DNA of 64,000 bases from Cryptomeria japonica (GCF_030272615.1 NC_081410.1:140829349-140893348); one strand, 5' to 3'. Counted from the stretch's first letter, positions 11,179-23,556 are shown. Numbers and translations are program-made. Notes: a model not told the origin generated them from the letters alone.

Positions 11179-12260
11179 ATGGCTTTCATTCATAGATTCG
11201 ACTGCGTTCGCCGATTTCAGAGGCCAGCAGAGGCAGGAGAGCCGGTAAATACCACCAAACCTTGTTGTACTTTGACGCATTTAATTTTGTCATTAATGCA
11301 TGCTAGGTAATGTAATAAATGCGCATTTATGTCAGGAAAACGCGTTTGTGTTTGAAAAGTATGAATTTGCATCTTCTAAGTCAAATCGGCAGTTCTGTGA
11401 TGAACATATGCTGTCGATTGGATAAGCTGCTGAGGGGATACACTCAAACAGGTCCTCTAGGAAGACTAGGATAGATCAAGGCACTTTGTGATGAACAGTT
11501 AGTACCAAGATAGAGTACTTTGTGATGAACAGGGAGTACTGAAATATGAGCAGCACTTTGTGATGAACAGGGAGTGCAAATGTGAGTAACACTTTGTGAT
11601 GAATAGGGAGTGTCACACACATAGTACTTTGTGATGAACAGTGAGTACCACTAGAATAAATAGCAACACTTTGTGATGAACAGTGAGTGTCACTAGGGTA
11701 GATAGCCATATGCATTTAGATAGCGAGTAGCATTTTGTGATAAACAGTGAATGCCATTATAACTGACATGATTGAGTTGTTTGACTGCAGGAGTATTTGC
11801 CAATGCTAGAGTCACGGGAGAGATTCCCGTCGACGCAGAGGTTGCGACCTGAGTTGTCGCTCGAGGACAGAGCTTCCATCGAGGAGATGGGTTTGAGACA
11901 TGTGTTGTATGTGCCTGAGTTTCGGGCAAACATGGGTTTGCTGACTGCGCTGGCTGAGAGATGGCACTCTGAGACATGCACGTTTCATTTGCCGATGGGT
12001 GAGATGACAGTCACCCTGGAGGATGTATACAGGATTATGCGGATACCAATTGATGGGGAGTTGATTCCGTACGATCGAGACAGAGACAAGGATGCCCTTA
12101 GACGAGTGTTCTAGGATCCAAGACTGGAGATGAGGGTGGGACACGTGGCATGGGATAGCATGACATGGATAGGATTAGCACTACCAATAGTGTTGGCAAG
12201 AGTGATCAATGAGTTCCTCTGTATCAGTTTTGTACCATTTTGTATAATGATGTAGACACC
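11179..12260 (+). pseudogene. Antisense plant-mobile-domain gene of Gypsy A (two predicted exons)
   Basis: Runs opposite to gag-pol, between pol and the 3' LTR. Predicted exon 1 is 11179-11244, from ATG to CCG before a GTAAAT donor. It encodes 22 residues including HRFDCVRRFQRP. Predicted exon 2 starts at 11791 after a TTTGACTGCAG acceptor. Both junctions are phase 0, so the frame is kept. Exon 2 reads LSLEDRASIEEMGL, then FHLPMGEMTVTLEDVYRI and IPIDGELIPY, matching the PMD (aminotransferase-like, plant mobile domain) N-terminal half. A TAG at 12115 stops it, the frame continues to about 12260, and the C-terminal half is deleted. A TATA-like TATAAGAT lies at 11083. Gypsy B has the same arrangement. 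PMD proteins such as Arabidopsis MAIN and MAIL1 act in silencing; the role here is unknown. Confidence 0.72.
11390..11760 (+). repeat. Minisatellite in the predicted PMD intron of Gypsy A
   Basis: Seven or more copies of a unit containing CTTTGTGATGAACAGGGAGT, spaced mostly 34-42 bases (cores near 11484, 11518, 11556, 11592, 11627, 11669, 11733). It fills most of the interval between the predicted exons. Confidence 0.85.
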
Positions 12261-13943
12261 TGCGGGTGATTGTAGCCATATGATTTTGACATCATTGTAT
12301 CATGACACTTTATATATATATATGAGATGATTCATCTTTGCGGCAGCTATATGCATGTGTACCTATGTGATGAGATGTTCTTATGTGATGCTTATGATAT
12401 GGATGCAAATATGTATATGATGCAATGCAATATTTTTTTTTTTGTTCATTTATGTTTTATATGTGTATGCATGATGCAAATGTGAATGTATGTAATGTAA
12501 ATGAATATAATAATGTAAGTAATGTAGATGAATATAATAATGCAAATGTAAATTGTGCTAACAGGTGTTGTGTGCAGGATGTGATGCAGTTGTGATATCT
12601 ATATGTATGTATGAAATGCTTATATGTGGAAATGCAGGTGTAACTACATGAAATGCAAATGTTTTTGGTGTGTCATTATACTCAGTCATGTGATAGCAGG
12701 CTACGCGGACTCAAGAAGGATGATGAGAGTCAATCAAGAAATGGGGATGAAAGATAGAAGGTGTGAACGTGAAAGAGCTTCTTGTGCGTTATCATCAATG
12801 AGCTTTATTATGGCAAGTAGGTTATGACAATCGAGGCATATGTTCAACCCAGAAAGTCATTGTACCTATTTGCATGGAGATAAGACAGTCACAAACAAGG
12901 AATGCCCCAGTTCACACTAGACTCACAGTGTCCTCATATCCTTGGACAAGTCATAGCATTACTAAGAGACAATCCACAGACAGAAAATACAAATAGGTGA
13001 CGATACCCCATCCTCGCCTTTCTAGTCAAAGACATCCTGGAGATAGAAGCTCTAGTCAGAGACATCTCGGAAAAGCTAAAAGACATGTCACCAAAAAAGA
13101 TGAAATCAAAAGAAAACCAAGACTCGACACCAACATCCACTGTAGTCCTCAAGTTTAGTGTCTCTTGTCACTTGTAGAAGTCTTATTTGATTGTGGTCAC
13201 AATGTTTACTTTCACAGAAAGGATAGATAGCACTAAACCATAATGTTGTTTGAGTCTGTTGAAATATTTGATTTGTTGAAGCCCATTGTTGCTACTGTGT
13301 CTCATCTAAAACTGACTGAATCCATGAAACTGATACTTTATTGCAAAGAAGATGAAACTTTATTACGGATCTGTGATGCAAATGTTGCTTTATTGCGGAT
13401 TGTGCGCGGATAGACTGAAGGAAGCTGGAAGAAACTGTACTCCTTGAAACATGTGATGTTCTCAGTTCCACACCCATCACTAGACGTAGGATTCTGCCTT
13501 AGCCACAGATAGGATCTGATTTATTATGGATGGAAAGGGAGGCGAAAAGGGAGGTTTATTATGAATGGCTAACCAATCTTGGGTAGATCAATAACAAGCC
13601 ATGATGGGAATGGGTAAGTTTATTATGAACGAATAGGTTGTGAGTGTGTGCAAAGTGAAATGATGAAGAGAATCCTGAAGGAGGGAGGAGCAATGTCTCT
13701 ACACATGGCGCTGGTGACCCAGTTTTCACCATGGTACTTGCCCAGGGCGCCACCGAAGTGGTTTTCACCATTGGACGAAATTATTTCTCTTTACTTTTTT
13801 TAAATTTTCAATGTTTTTTGTGTCACAAGGCGCCTGTTTGCCAGGTTTTCACCAAGTAACGATTTTTTTGTTTTTATAATTTTTTTGTATTTTTGAATTT
13901 TTTTTATTTTTTTTGTATTTTTGAATTAGGATATTCCGAAGAG
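12261..13943. other. Gypsy A spacer between the PMD remnant and pol
   Basis: No gene is visible. 12340-12640 is rich in ATG/ATAT words with short repeats of atgcaaatg type. At 13690-13850 there are three imperfect copies of a block containing ggttttcacca next to ggcgcc. 13800-13930 is T-rich. It represents the converging 3' flanks of pol and the antisense gene. Confidence 0.5.
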
Positions 13944-16900
13944 CTATGTGTAGAACTTGCGAAGGTGCATGCTATTGATAGGATCCTCCAAAGGTTCACC
14001 TTCTGTAGTTGAGAGCTGATATGCCCCAGAGCCATATACTGCTGTGATGATGTAAGGACCAAGCCAGTTTGGTTCAAACTTGCCCTTCTTCTCTTTGTCT
14101 TGCTGATTTTTGGGGTTTTCTTGGAGAACCAAGTCACCTACCTCAAATGTGCGAGGCTTGACTTTATGATTGTAGCTGCGACTCATTCATTGTTGGTAAG
14201 CCTTGAGATGATTAAAAGCAGTTTGTCTCCATTCATCCAGCAGTTCTAGTTCTTGTAAGCGAGAGACCCTATAGTCTTCATCAGTGATGATGTTTTGCAA
14301 AGAGGACCGTAAAGAAGGTAACTCGACCTCAATAGGCAAGATGGCTTCAGCACCATAGACAAGTGAATAGGGTGTAGCTCCTGTAGGTGTGCGGACACTT
14401 GTGCGGTAGGCCCAAAGTGCAGGATTGAGTTGGATATGCCAATTACGGCCAGCGTCGTCGACTATCTTCTTAAGGATTTTAAGGATTGTTTTATTAGACG
14501 CCTCAGCTTGGCCATTACCTTGGGGGTAATATGGTGTGGAGAAATGATGGAAAATATGGAAGCGGTCACAGAGTTCACGAACATCCTGATTTTTGAAGGG
14601 ACGCCCGTTATCAGTAATAATGGAAACAGGAATACCATATCGGCATATGATATAGTTAAGGATGAAGGTAGCAATCTGTTTTCCAGTGACTTGTGTGAGA
14701 GGCACGGCTTCAATCCATTTTGTAAAATACTCTGTGGCTATGATAATGAATTTATGTCCATTAGAAGAAGGAGGGTGAATCTTGCCTATGAGATCAAGTC
14801 CCCACTAACAAAAGGGCCAAGGAGACGCAAGTGGTTGTAGTTCTTGTGCTGGCGCATGTATGAGGTTTCCATGAATTTGACATTGCTTACATTTCTTGAC
14901 AAACTGATATGAGTCTTTTTCCATATTGGGCCAGTAATATCCAGTCCTAATGAGTTTCTTGGCCAAGGTAGGACCACTAGCATGTGGACCACATATCCCT
15001 TCATGCACTTCACGTAACGCAATCTGAGCTTCGTCGCTTTCTAAACATCTAAGAAGAGTGCCATCTAGACCTCGCCGGTATAGGATATCAGCTAGAATGA
15101 CATATCGAGAAGATTGGCGAATGAAGGTGCGGTGTTGGTTATTTGATAGATTAGGAGGTAGGATATTGTCGCGAAGGTATGTGAAGATGGAACCATATAA
15201 CTGGGATTCGGGACCGACAACACATATCATTTCAGTAGGAGTGATCTCATATGAAGGAACCAAAAGGTTATCCACCAAGAACTCATAGCAGGTCTCATTT
15301 TGAGGTAGATCAATCAATGAAGCAATTGTAGCCATGGCATCTGCAGCAGGATTCTGTTCTCTTGGTATCTGCTCAAAATCTATCTTTGTGAAATGTTGTT
15401 TCAAATCATCCACCATTTGCTTGTAAGGCAGTAATTTTTCATCTTTTGTTTGGTAATCATCAGTTGCTTGACGGATGACAAGTTGAGAATCCCAAAAAAC
15501 ACGAAGTTCCTGAATCTTCCACTGAACTGCAATTCGTAATCCAGTTGTTAATGCTTCATATTCCGCTATATTGTTAGTGCAAGGAAATGATAAGCGGTAT
15601 GATTTTGGTATAGAATCGCCTTGAGGAGTTATAAAGAGAATACCAGCTCCTGCCCCATGCTGTGTGTATGAGCCATCAAAATACAGTTGCCATGGCCTTG
15701 TATGTGATATTGTTAAAATGGATTCATCTGGAAATTCTGAATTTAGAGGAACATCATCAATCATGGGGGCATCTGCTAATTGATCCACGATGGCTTGTCC
15801 TTTTATTTCTTTTCTGTCCACATATTCGATGTCGAATTCACTAAGGATCATTACCCATTTGGCTAGTCGCCCAGTAAGTGTTGCTTTATTGAGAAGGTAT
15901 TTCAACGGATCAATCCTTGCAACTAACTTAGTCTTATGAGTGAGCATGTAACGTCGTAATTTCTGCGAAGCAAAGACCACGGCGAGACATGCATGCTCGA
16001 TTGGCATGTAGTTTAGCTCATATCCCACCAATGTGCGACTGATATAGTATACTGCTTTTTCCTTGCCGTCAGCAATTTGTTGTGCTAGGAGTGCCCCCAG
16101 TGCTGTTGGAGTAGCTGATATGTATAGTAGCAAAGGCTGATCTGGAACTGGTGGCATCAAAACTGATGGATTCAAGAGATAATCTTTAAGCATCTAAAAA
16201 GCTTGTTGACAGTTATCATCCCATTTGAACTTGACATTTTTATGTAGCAGGTATTGAAAAGGATTGCACTTATCTGCAAGTTGGGCTATGAATCTTCGTA
16301 TAGACTGGAGTCTCCCTTGTAAGGATCAAAGTTGACTGATATTTCTGGGTGGCGGCATGTCCAAGATAGCCTTGACTTTTGCTGGATCGGCTTCGATTCC
16401 TCTTTTGGACACAATGAATCCTAGGAGCTTCCAGGAGGTTACTCCAAAGACACATTTCTTGGGGTTTAATCTTACTTTGTATTTTTCCAACCGATCAAAG
16501 ACGACTGAAAGTATGTCCAAATGTGTATCTCCGTCTATTGATTTACCCAGGAGATCATCAACATAATCTTCCACAGTTATGTGCATGAGATCATGAAAGA
16601 TAGTGGTCATTGCTCTTTGATATGTAGCACCTGCATTTTTTAGCCCAAAGGGCATGATATTCCAACAGAAAGTTCCCCAAGGACACGTGAATGATGTTTT
16701 ATGTTGATCTTCGGGTGCAATCCTGATTTGATTATAACCAGAAAATCCATCCATTAATGATAACATTTCGTGACCTGCTGTGAGATCAACGATCAAGTCA
16801 ATATTTGGTAATGGGAAGTCATCTTTCGGACAAGCTTTGTTGATGTCTCTGAAATCTATACATATTTTGATGCTGCGATCTGGTTTACTGACAGGTACTA

Positions 16901-17813
16901 AATTGGAGATCCATTCAGGATAATCAATTGGGCGTATGAATCCGACATCCAATAACTTCTCCAGCTCTAGTTTGACTAGTAATGCCACTTGTGGATGCAT
17001 TTTTCTTAATTTCTGTTTCACTGGCTTTGCCCCCGGTTTGATTGTCAAATGATGCATTACCAAATCCGGATCTAGTCTAGGCATATCAGCGTATGACCAT
17101 GCAAAGTTGATTTGTCGTTCCTTGAAGAAGCTTATGAACTGTGACCTTTCGGACTCTGTCAATGATTGAGCCAGGAATATATTGTGTGGAACCTCTTCTG
17201 TACCAATGTTTGTCTTGATAGTCTCCTCTACCAACATGGATGACTTTTCCTCATACGAGGCTGGGAGAATGTCAAGCCTTCCATCTTCGGGTGCCTCAGA
17301 GAGGTTTTCGCCCTCAGATACGTCCTTTCTTTTTACTTTTTTGGGATCAGATAGTGCCACAGTGTGGTTTTCGCCATAAGACCCTTGATTTGTTCTTATT
17401 TTCACATTTTTGTGACTGGAAGGTCTGACACCCTCACCAAAATATACCATGTTGTTGAGTTCTATAGTGTATCCTGCTTTGTGGTCCCCAGGGGGAAGAT
17501 CATCTCGTAGGCCAAGATAGTCAAAAATAGCTTCATCATTTTGAAATGTGTCAAATTGTGCTGGTCCTTCATAATCCCAGTCAATGAGTTGGTGGTGAAC
17601 AAGGGGAAGGCCTGTAATGTTTTCGGAGTTTGTGGGACTAAGAGTGAAGATGTGATTATATTCGAGTATATCAAGGCAATCGTCGAGATCATCGATGGCA
17701 CTCTCCTCATCAGTTTCGATCATGAGCGAATCCAAATTGTCGTCACTAGTAGCGCATTCTGGGATAGGTGCTCTCATCCTACGTGATTTCGACCTAGAAC
17801 CTTGAGATGAAGA
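13944..17813 (-). pseudogene. pol: Gypsy A pol: RT, RNase H, second RNase H, integrase
   Basis: Continues in the same frame as gag after a single TAG at 17814. RT: LDVGFIRPIDYPEWISNLVP, SLMDGFSGYNQI, catalytic EDYVDDLLG near 16549-16575. RNase H 1: FASQKLRRYML and PLKYLL. RNase H 2 carries the D-E-D-D set YFDGS, NNIAEYEAL, VFWDSQLVI, NPAADAMA, the archaeal-type domain typical of Tat elements. Integrase: zinc site with CKQCQIHG, then catalytic LDLIG, TDNGRPF and [10 protein letters not shown] (D35E spacing between the last two). The end has a GPY/F-like NWLGPYII and no chromodomain. Four further stops interrupt it: about 16326 TGA, 16194 TAG, 14805 TAG, 14187 TGA; no frameshift was seen. Otherwise complete. 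Confidence 0.92.
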
Positions 17814-20800
17814 CTATGCGGAATCCTCATGGGTTGTTTCTTGACCAACTCTGAACTTTTTATAAAATTCTTCTTCTTCTGTAGGTTCATCTGGCTCTCT
17901 GAATGTCTCAGTGAGCTCATAGTCACTGGAGGATTTGTCTGAACCCCATTCCCATTCGTTGGAATCTGTGGAATAGCACTCCTCTTGTTGAACTTTGGCA
18001 ACTTTGATTTGTGATGCCTTTTCTGTCCTTTTAGTATGGATCTTGGAAGTCAGAAAACCAAGTCCCTTCGAGCGTTCCCTTTTTACAGTCAATTCAGGTT
18101 GTAAGGGCTCCATAACGCCTTCTTTGCGTAACCCAAGAGGGCTTTTTCCATCATACCCGAATTTTTGTAGAATCTTGAAGCCTTTGCCATATTTCTCACA
18201 GGGTATATTGATCTGATCTTGTGTGTCATCTTCAATGTCTTTGTAGAGCATTTTGTATAAACCTTCCTCTTCCAGTTCACCCCATCTTTGAAAGGTAGTA
18301 GGATCCCATTTGAATACCATGATGGATATTTGCTTGTTAGGATGTGGCCTTCCATATTCTTTTGGAGAGCTCATGACTTGTCGTAAATACATGGTCTGAT
18401 TTAAAGTGTATTCTCCCATGCCTTTGTCCTGAAATTTGCCTTTAATTTCACCTTGTTTTGATGTCGAAGGTTTCAATGACTGAGGATCAATGTATGTCGA
18501 AGAAGGAACAACTTCACGATTACTGGGAATGATGGTCTCAGTATGTGATCTCAAGTTATTGCAATATATGAACGGATTAGGATCACCGTTAACTGTTACC
18601 TCGACTCCGTTGTGAGGAAACTTAATGCATTGATGATATGTTGATGGGACTGCCCTCATTTCATGAATCCAAGGACGTCCTAACAATATATTATAAGTGA
18701 GATCCAGATCTAGGACCTGACAAACCACATCCTTTGTGACTAGCCCAATTCTTAGAGGTAAGGTGACTGTGCCCTTGGATGAGCATTCTTCATCATCATA
18801 TGCCTTGATGGTGATTTGATTTGTTGAATTCACAACTTTATCAGAATATCCCAATTGTTTAATGGTGCTCAATGTACAAATGTTTAGACCAGCTCCTCCA
18901 TCTATCAGGACTCGCTTTATTCGATGTTTGTGTATGAAGGCTTCAACATGTAATGGTGCATTATGTGGCTGACTTATAGAGGCGTCATCGGCTTCTGTGA
19001 ATGTGAGGGAATGTGGAATGGAAAGGTATCCCACCATGGCTTGAAACTGGTCCACATTCAGATCAGTAGGAACGGCTGTGTCTCTCAAGATTTTGTCAAG
19101 AATAGCTTTATGAGCGGGGGATATGCGTAAAAGCTCAAGGATGGAGATGAGCGCGGGTGTCTTCCCTAACTGTTCTACAAGGTCATACTTAGGTTTGGTT
19201 GATGAAGAGGTGGTGTTTTTAGCTGGAGCACCTTGCAAAGTAATTTTACCTCGACGGGTTGTAATGTGACATTCAGAGGTAGGTTTGGAAGAAGATCCAA
19301 CACCTCTTAGGACAATCTTGGGTCTCTGAGGAGGATTCTCAGGGTTTTTGTTCTTGATGGTAATAGTAGAGATATGATTGTCCATCGAGATATGATTGAT
19401 AGTTGAATCATAGTTGTAAGGTGCTCTAGTATAGTTGGCCTGATCATTTGTGACTTTGGCTTTTCCCTTGTCATGCTTTGGGAATGGTTCCTTAAACATC
19501 TCATGTTCTTGATTGGATGAGTGTCCCTCAATCTCAATATCACCTCTATCAATGAGATCTTGCACAATGTTCTTCAGTCGATGACAATTTCCCATCTTAT
19601 GACCCTTGCTCTTATGAAATTCACAATACTCATCATCATTCCACCAATTCGGCTTAACCTTTGGTTCATATGGCGGGAAATCTGGAATTGTGATCACCTT
19701 GTTTGCCACTAGCTTTTTAAAAACTGACTGAAGTGGTTCTCCCAATGGGGTGTACTTCCTTCGTGATCTGGAAGTTGATTGAGTATTCACTTGATTGTTT
19801 GTAGAACTTGATCCTGAAAAGATGAATTTAGGTTGCACTGTGTTGGCATCAACAACACCATCATTGACTGTGTTCTTGTTTTTATTCCAAAATCTTGGCT
19901 TGTCTTTCCCTTTAAAGTCATCTTTGTTTTCCTTGAATATTTTGATGACTCCCTGTTCAATTAGAACCTTTTTTGTTGCTAAGCCCTTTTCAATGACATC
20001 CTTGAAGGTGGACAAACAAGCTTTCCTTAGATCATAGCCAATGCCTTTGTTAACATTTTGTGTGAACATCTCTACCATTTGTTTTTGTGGAATTTCACAA
20101 GAGCATTTGCTAGCCAGATTTCTCCATCTTTGTAAAAATGATGCAAAAGATTCTCCCTCTTTTTGCTTAGTATTGCACAAAGTAGTGACTGATATGTCTG
20201 TCTCTATGTTGTAGGAGAAATGTTGAATAAATGCCTCTGCTAAGTCACCCCATGACTTAATTCCAGGTGGAAGTTGGGAGAACCATTCCATAGCTTGATC
20301 ACCTAGGCTTTGTGGGAATAATCTCATCAAATATGTCTCTTCTGCTGCTACCTCAATGCAAGCTATGAAAAATTGTCTTATGTGTGCCTTAGGATCCCCT
20401 TTTCCTCTATACTTATCAAATTTAGGCGTCACAAAGTGTGTAGGAAAAGGAGGCATTGGAATGCTCTTGTCAAATGGATAAGGACATATGTCTCTCATTG
20501 TGTATGTTGGCTTCAGTGTATTTATGTCCTCCATTTTCTTTTGTAAGTCCCTAATTTGTTGCTCCAAACTTCTCTTAGGTGGAGATCGACTTCTTGGACC
20601 ATACCCCATGTTTGAGGCACCAATTGGAGGAGGAGCATATTGCATATATGGATGATATTGATCATACACATGTTCATATGGAGGAGGTCTATATTGATGC
20701 GACATATATGGAGCACTTGGTATAGATTCATGTTGAGGAACCCCATATCTATTTTGTGCATGTATACCATATTCTACAGGCATGTCATGTTCTATTGTGT

Positions 20801-21455
20801 TGCCCCCAAATTTGACACGGGGTTTTCTTGTGTCCAAATTTTGAGCATGCCTTTGAATGTCCAATTGTTTTGGTTGATCCATAGCTTGAGCATATCTATC
20901 TGCGTAAGACTTCCATAATGGTCTACGAAGGTAAGTATCATATGTTTGACCATGTGTATGTGGGACTTCTAGTTTTTGAAGCAAAGTTGATGGTGATTCA
21001 GGTACCATATGTGGTCCTCCATTTCCTCCACTATTAGGTCTCCTTTGATCCATGTTAGAGTGAGTTTGTTGCAAAGGTCGGTTTTCCATTATTTGAGACA
21101 TGTCAAAATCATGAGGTATCTTGGCTCCACTTTGTGCCATCATGTGTAAAAAGTATTGTCTATCCCTCCTCATTATTTCCTCAACCAATCGATTGAAATG
21201 GGGATTCATAATGGATTCTTCTACATCTGCTGAATGTATTGAAAAGTTGTCTACATTGTCATTGTGTGTAGCATTATTGTTTGTAGTGTCTGCATTTTCC
21301 ACATTTGGAATGTTTCTATAAACATCCATGTCAGGCAATGTAGTATGATCAGGATTGAAAAATAAATCGTTGTCATACTCATAAGAACTCATGTTTGCGG
21401 ACTCTTGAGCCTCTTTAGTTTCTCTCCTAGATTTTTGAAGACGGGTTTCAACCAT
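17814..21455 (-). CDS. gag: Gypsy A gag-protease with G-patch domain
   Basis: An uninterrupted 1213-residue ORF. Residues 1-330 are a polar, Pro/Tyr-rich linker. Residues about 360-500 are the retrotransposon gag (capsid) domain (YLMRLFPQSLGDQAMEWF, FIQHFSYNIETD). Near 610 there is a variant knuckle CEFHKSKGHKMGNC (C-X2-H-X4-H-X4-C), usual for Tat gag. Near 850-950 is the aspartic protease: KRVLIDGGAGLN with D-G-G in place of D-S-G, and NILLGRPWIHEM. Near 1085-1115 is a G-patch-like segment KGFKILQKFGYDGKSPLG. The C-terminus is acidic. The chosen ATG gives MVETRLQKSRR, comparable to the Gypsy B start. The TAG at its end may be read through or a mutation, since pol follows in frame. Confidence 0.92.
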   Translation of the reverse strand: MVETRLQKSRRETKEAQESANMSSYEYDNDLFFNPDHTTLPDMDVYRNIPNVENADTTNNNATHNDNVDNFSIHSADVEESIMNPHFNRLVEEIMRRDRQYFLHMMAQSGAKIPHDFDMSQIMENRPLQQTHSNMDQRRPNSGGNGGPHMVPESPSTLLQKLEVPHTHGQTYDTYLRRPLWKSYADRYAQAMDQPKQLDIQRHAQNLDTRKPRVKFGGNTIEHDMPVEYGIHAQNRYGVPQHESIPSAPYMSHQYRPPPYEHVYDQYHPYMQYAPPPIGASNMGYGPRSRSPPKRSLEQQIRDLQKKMEDINTLKPTYTMRDICPYPFDKSIPMPPFPTHFVTPKFDKYRGKGDPKAHIRQFFIACIEVAAEETYLMRLFPQSLGDQAMEWFSQLPPGIKSWGDLAEAFIQHFSYNIETDISVTTLCNTKQKEGESFASFLQRWRNLASKCSCEIPQKQMVEMFTQNVNKGIGYDLRKACLSTFKDVIEKGLATKKVLIEQGVIKIFKENKDDFKGKDKPRFWNKNKNTVNDGVVDANTVQPKFIFSGSSSTNNQVNTQSTSRSRRKYTPLGEPLQSVFKKLVANKVITIPDFPPYEPKVKPNWWNDDEYCEFHKSKGHKMGNCHRLKNIVQDLIDRGDIEIEGHSSNQEHEMFKEPFPKHDKGKAKVTNDQANYTRAPYNYDSTINHISMDNHISTITIKNKNPENPPQRPKIVLRGVGSSSKPTSECHITTRRGKITLQGAPAKNTTSSSTKPKYDLVEQLGKTPALISILELLRISPAHKAILDKILRDTAVPTDLNVDQFQAMVGYLSIPHSLTFTEADDASISQPHNAPLHVEAFIHKHRIKRVLIDGGAGLNICTLSTIKQLGYSDKVVNSTNQITIKAYDDEECSSKGTVTLPLRIGLVTKDVVCQVLDLDLTYNILLGRPWIHEMRAVPSTYHQCIKFPHNGVEVTVNGDPNPFIYCNNLRSHTETIIPSNREVVPSSTYIDPQSLKPSTSKQGEIKGKFQDKGMGEYTLNQTMYLRQVMSSPKEYGRPHPNKQISIMVFKWDPTTFQRWGELEEEGLYKMLYKDIEDDTQDQINIPCEKYGKGFKILQKFGYDGKSPLGLRKEGVMEPLQPELTVKRERSKGLGFLTSKIHTKRTEKASQIKVAKVQQEECYSTDSNEWEWGSDKSSSDYELTETFREPDEPTEEEEFYKKFRVGQETTHEDSA

Positions 21456-21948
21456 GAACTAGGTATTGACCAAGATGTGTGAGACTAGATGAAAAATGGA
21501 AAGAGTATGGAAGACCAAGAGTTGGATGAAATGTAAATGAGTCTGAAGTGTACTTGTAATGTCCAAAGTGTAAGACCAAGTATGTATGTAGTAGAGTAGG
21601 TGTGACTTCCAAAGAGAGGATAGTTTCTCTTGATGAGGTAAGTTGACCTTGACTCTAAGTAAAACCAAATGAGACCCAAAGGTAAGAAACCTTGATGAGG
21701 GACCACTTAGCAAAGTGTTGTTGTATGTAGTGTGTTGACAAAGTATGATGAGGACAAGCAAGTGACCTTTTGACTCAAGTTTAGACAAGTATGAATGTAA
21801 AATGAAATGTGAAGCAATGATGGACTATGTGAGACCCAAAGACAGGTTGAATGCTAGATGAAACCCGAAGAAACAACCTAGGAAGCTCAAGAATTCTGAA
21901 ATTGATTTCTTTTGTTTGCTGGACTGTGAAATTTTTCAATTCTAGACA

Positions 21949-22098
21949 CAGACGCTTCTGTATACTTCACAGACGCGATTCCCAGACACATACATGTCTC
22001 TGTTCGACATAGACGCTGCTAGACACACAGACGCTATTATGCCCTTCACAGACGTGTTTAGATGACCCAGACGCGGTTAAAACAGACACAGATGCGTT
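21949..22098 (-). repeat. Phased motif array 1 of Gypsy A (core GCGTCTGTG)
   Basis: On the plus strand CACAGACGC-type cores recur at 21949, 21970, 21989, 22010, 22028, 22049, 22068 and 22089. The steps are 21, 19, 21, 18, 21, 19 and 21. Spacers are not conserved. Confidence 0.85.
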
Positions 22099-22379
22099 TC
22101 TGTAAACTTTGTGCAATTTTTCCAATATGTGAAGTCATTTTGTTGTGACCAAATCTGACTGTTTGATTGTTTGTCGTGACAAGAGGACACAATGTTGATG
22201 AGAACTCAATGTTTGCCAGTGTCTAGACTCAAAATGACTCTAAGAAAAGTGTGTTGTTTGATGTAAAATTGTTTTACATACACTTGAAGACACAAAAGAC
22301 ACAATGTTTTGTTGTTTGGTCTTGATTGTTTGAATGTTTAACATAAGTCAAGCACAATTCTTATGGCTGGCCAAGACAA

Positions 22380-22930
22380 TAGTTGTTGATCCCACATAGG
22401 GTTTTACCCCTGAGGCTACGCTATTCAGAGCGGATACTTAGATGCTTGACCTCACTGGCTCCACCCTCAGCACTCACTTCTCTTGTCAGCCAAGCATCAG
22501 TCCCCATGAAAACTCCCCATGGCGAACTTTGTATCTCTACTAAGAACTGTATGTGTGTGGGCCGCTAGCAGAGGTCCGACCTCCTGCCCCAACAACTAGA
22601 AGGATTTGGGCTTCTAAAACAAAAAGGTGCTAGTAAGGGCATCCGCTCGTGTGGCCATACATGCGGCACTTTCAGCTCTGTAAATACAGAAGGCTCCCAG
22701 CCGGTAGGGGTTACGCCCTACAAATGATCAAATAAATTTGATCAAACAGGTTCATGGGGAGACATAGTGTTGGTATGAACTAATCAGCACACGTTATTCA
22801 TAGTTTTCACCATGAATACATTTGATTATAGTGGTTCAGAAGAGGTGGATTTTCCTCGCTACCACTTGGGTCGTTCTCTTCTCACTAGTAGTCCTAATGA
22901 CCACACGGGAAGACAGGCCCTCTAAAGATT
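22380..22930 (-). other. Leader block conserved between Gypsy A and B
   Basis: On the element strand it contains TTTAGAGGGCC, GAGAACGACC, AAGTGG and CACTATAATCAAATGT, in the same order as 41410-41530 of Gypsy B. Non-coding in both. It could hold packaging or translation signals; this is inference from position and conservation. Confidence 0.65.
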
Positions 22931-23321
22931 AAACAAAAAGAGCTTATTGCTCAAGACACAAAAGACAATGATTCAATTTTAGTGCACCAATGGAAGTGTT
23001 TGCTATTCTATGAAAACAAAGCACACAACAAAAATTCAAAACCCTAGCCAAGGACTTGCAACAAAAGTTGTTAGTAGTTTGGGTTGTTTGACATAATCAC
23101 CCCTTCCTGCAAACACACAAGTTAGGTACATTTTGAAAACCCAAAAGACTTTGTGACATAGGGGCCTTCAACAAAACGTTTTGCTTCCAAGACAAGCTGC
23201 ACCAATTTAGTTAGCTAGATCTGAAAGTGTTAGTCCAAAAATAAACCAGATCTGAAACCCTAAGTACAAAATCCAAAAATTGAATCAATGAAAACTTTAA
23301 AATTTCGAAACAGTAAATACA

Positions 23322-23556
23322 CAGACGTTGTTACCCTCAACACAGACGCGGTTCTGTGATGCATAGACACGCCTAAAAATCACAGACGCTCCTTTTCGAC
23401 ACAGACATGGGTAGAAATAACACAGACGCGTTTCTGAAACACAGACGCTCCTTTCTGAAACCTGCAAAATAAAATTTGTCGAAAACACAGACGCGATTCT
23501 AGATCCCGCAAACGTGCTAGAAAATCAAAGACGCGATCCGAAAGTTCACAGACGTG
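23322..23556 (-). repeat. Phased motif array 2 of Gypsy A (core GCGTCTGTG)
   Basis: Plus-strand CAGACGC-type cores start at 23322, 23343, 23364, 23383, 23402, 23423, 23442, 23488, 23509, 23528 and 23549. Steps are 19 or 21 except one 46-base gap. Confidence 0.87.

Noticed and set aside
14430-14840. Plus-strand ORF of 136 codons
   Set aside because: It overlaps the Gypsy A integrase on the other strand, whose motifs are clear.
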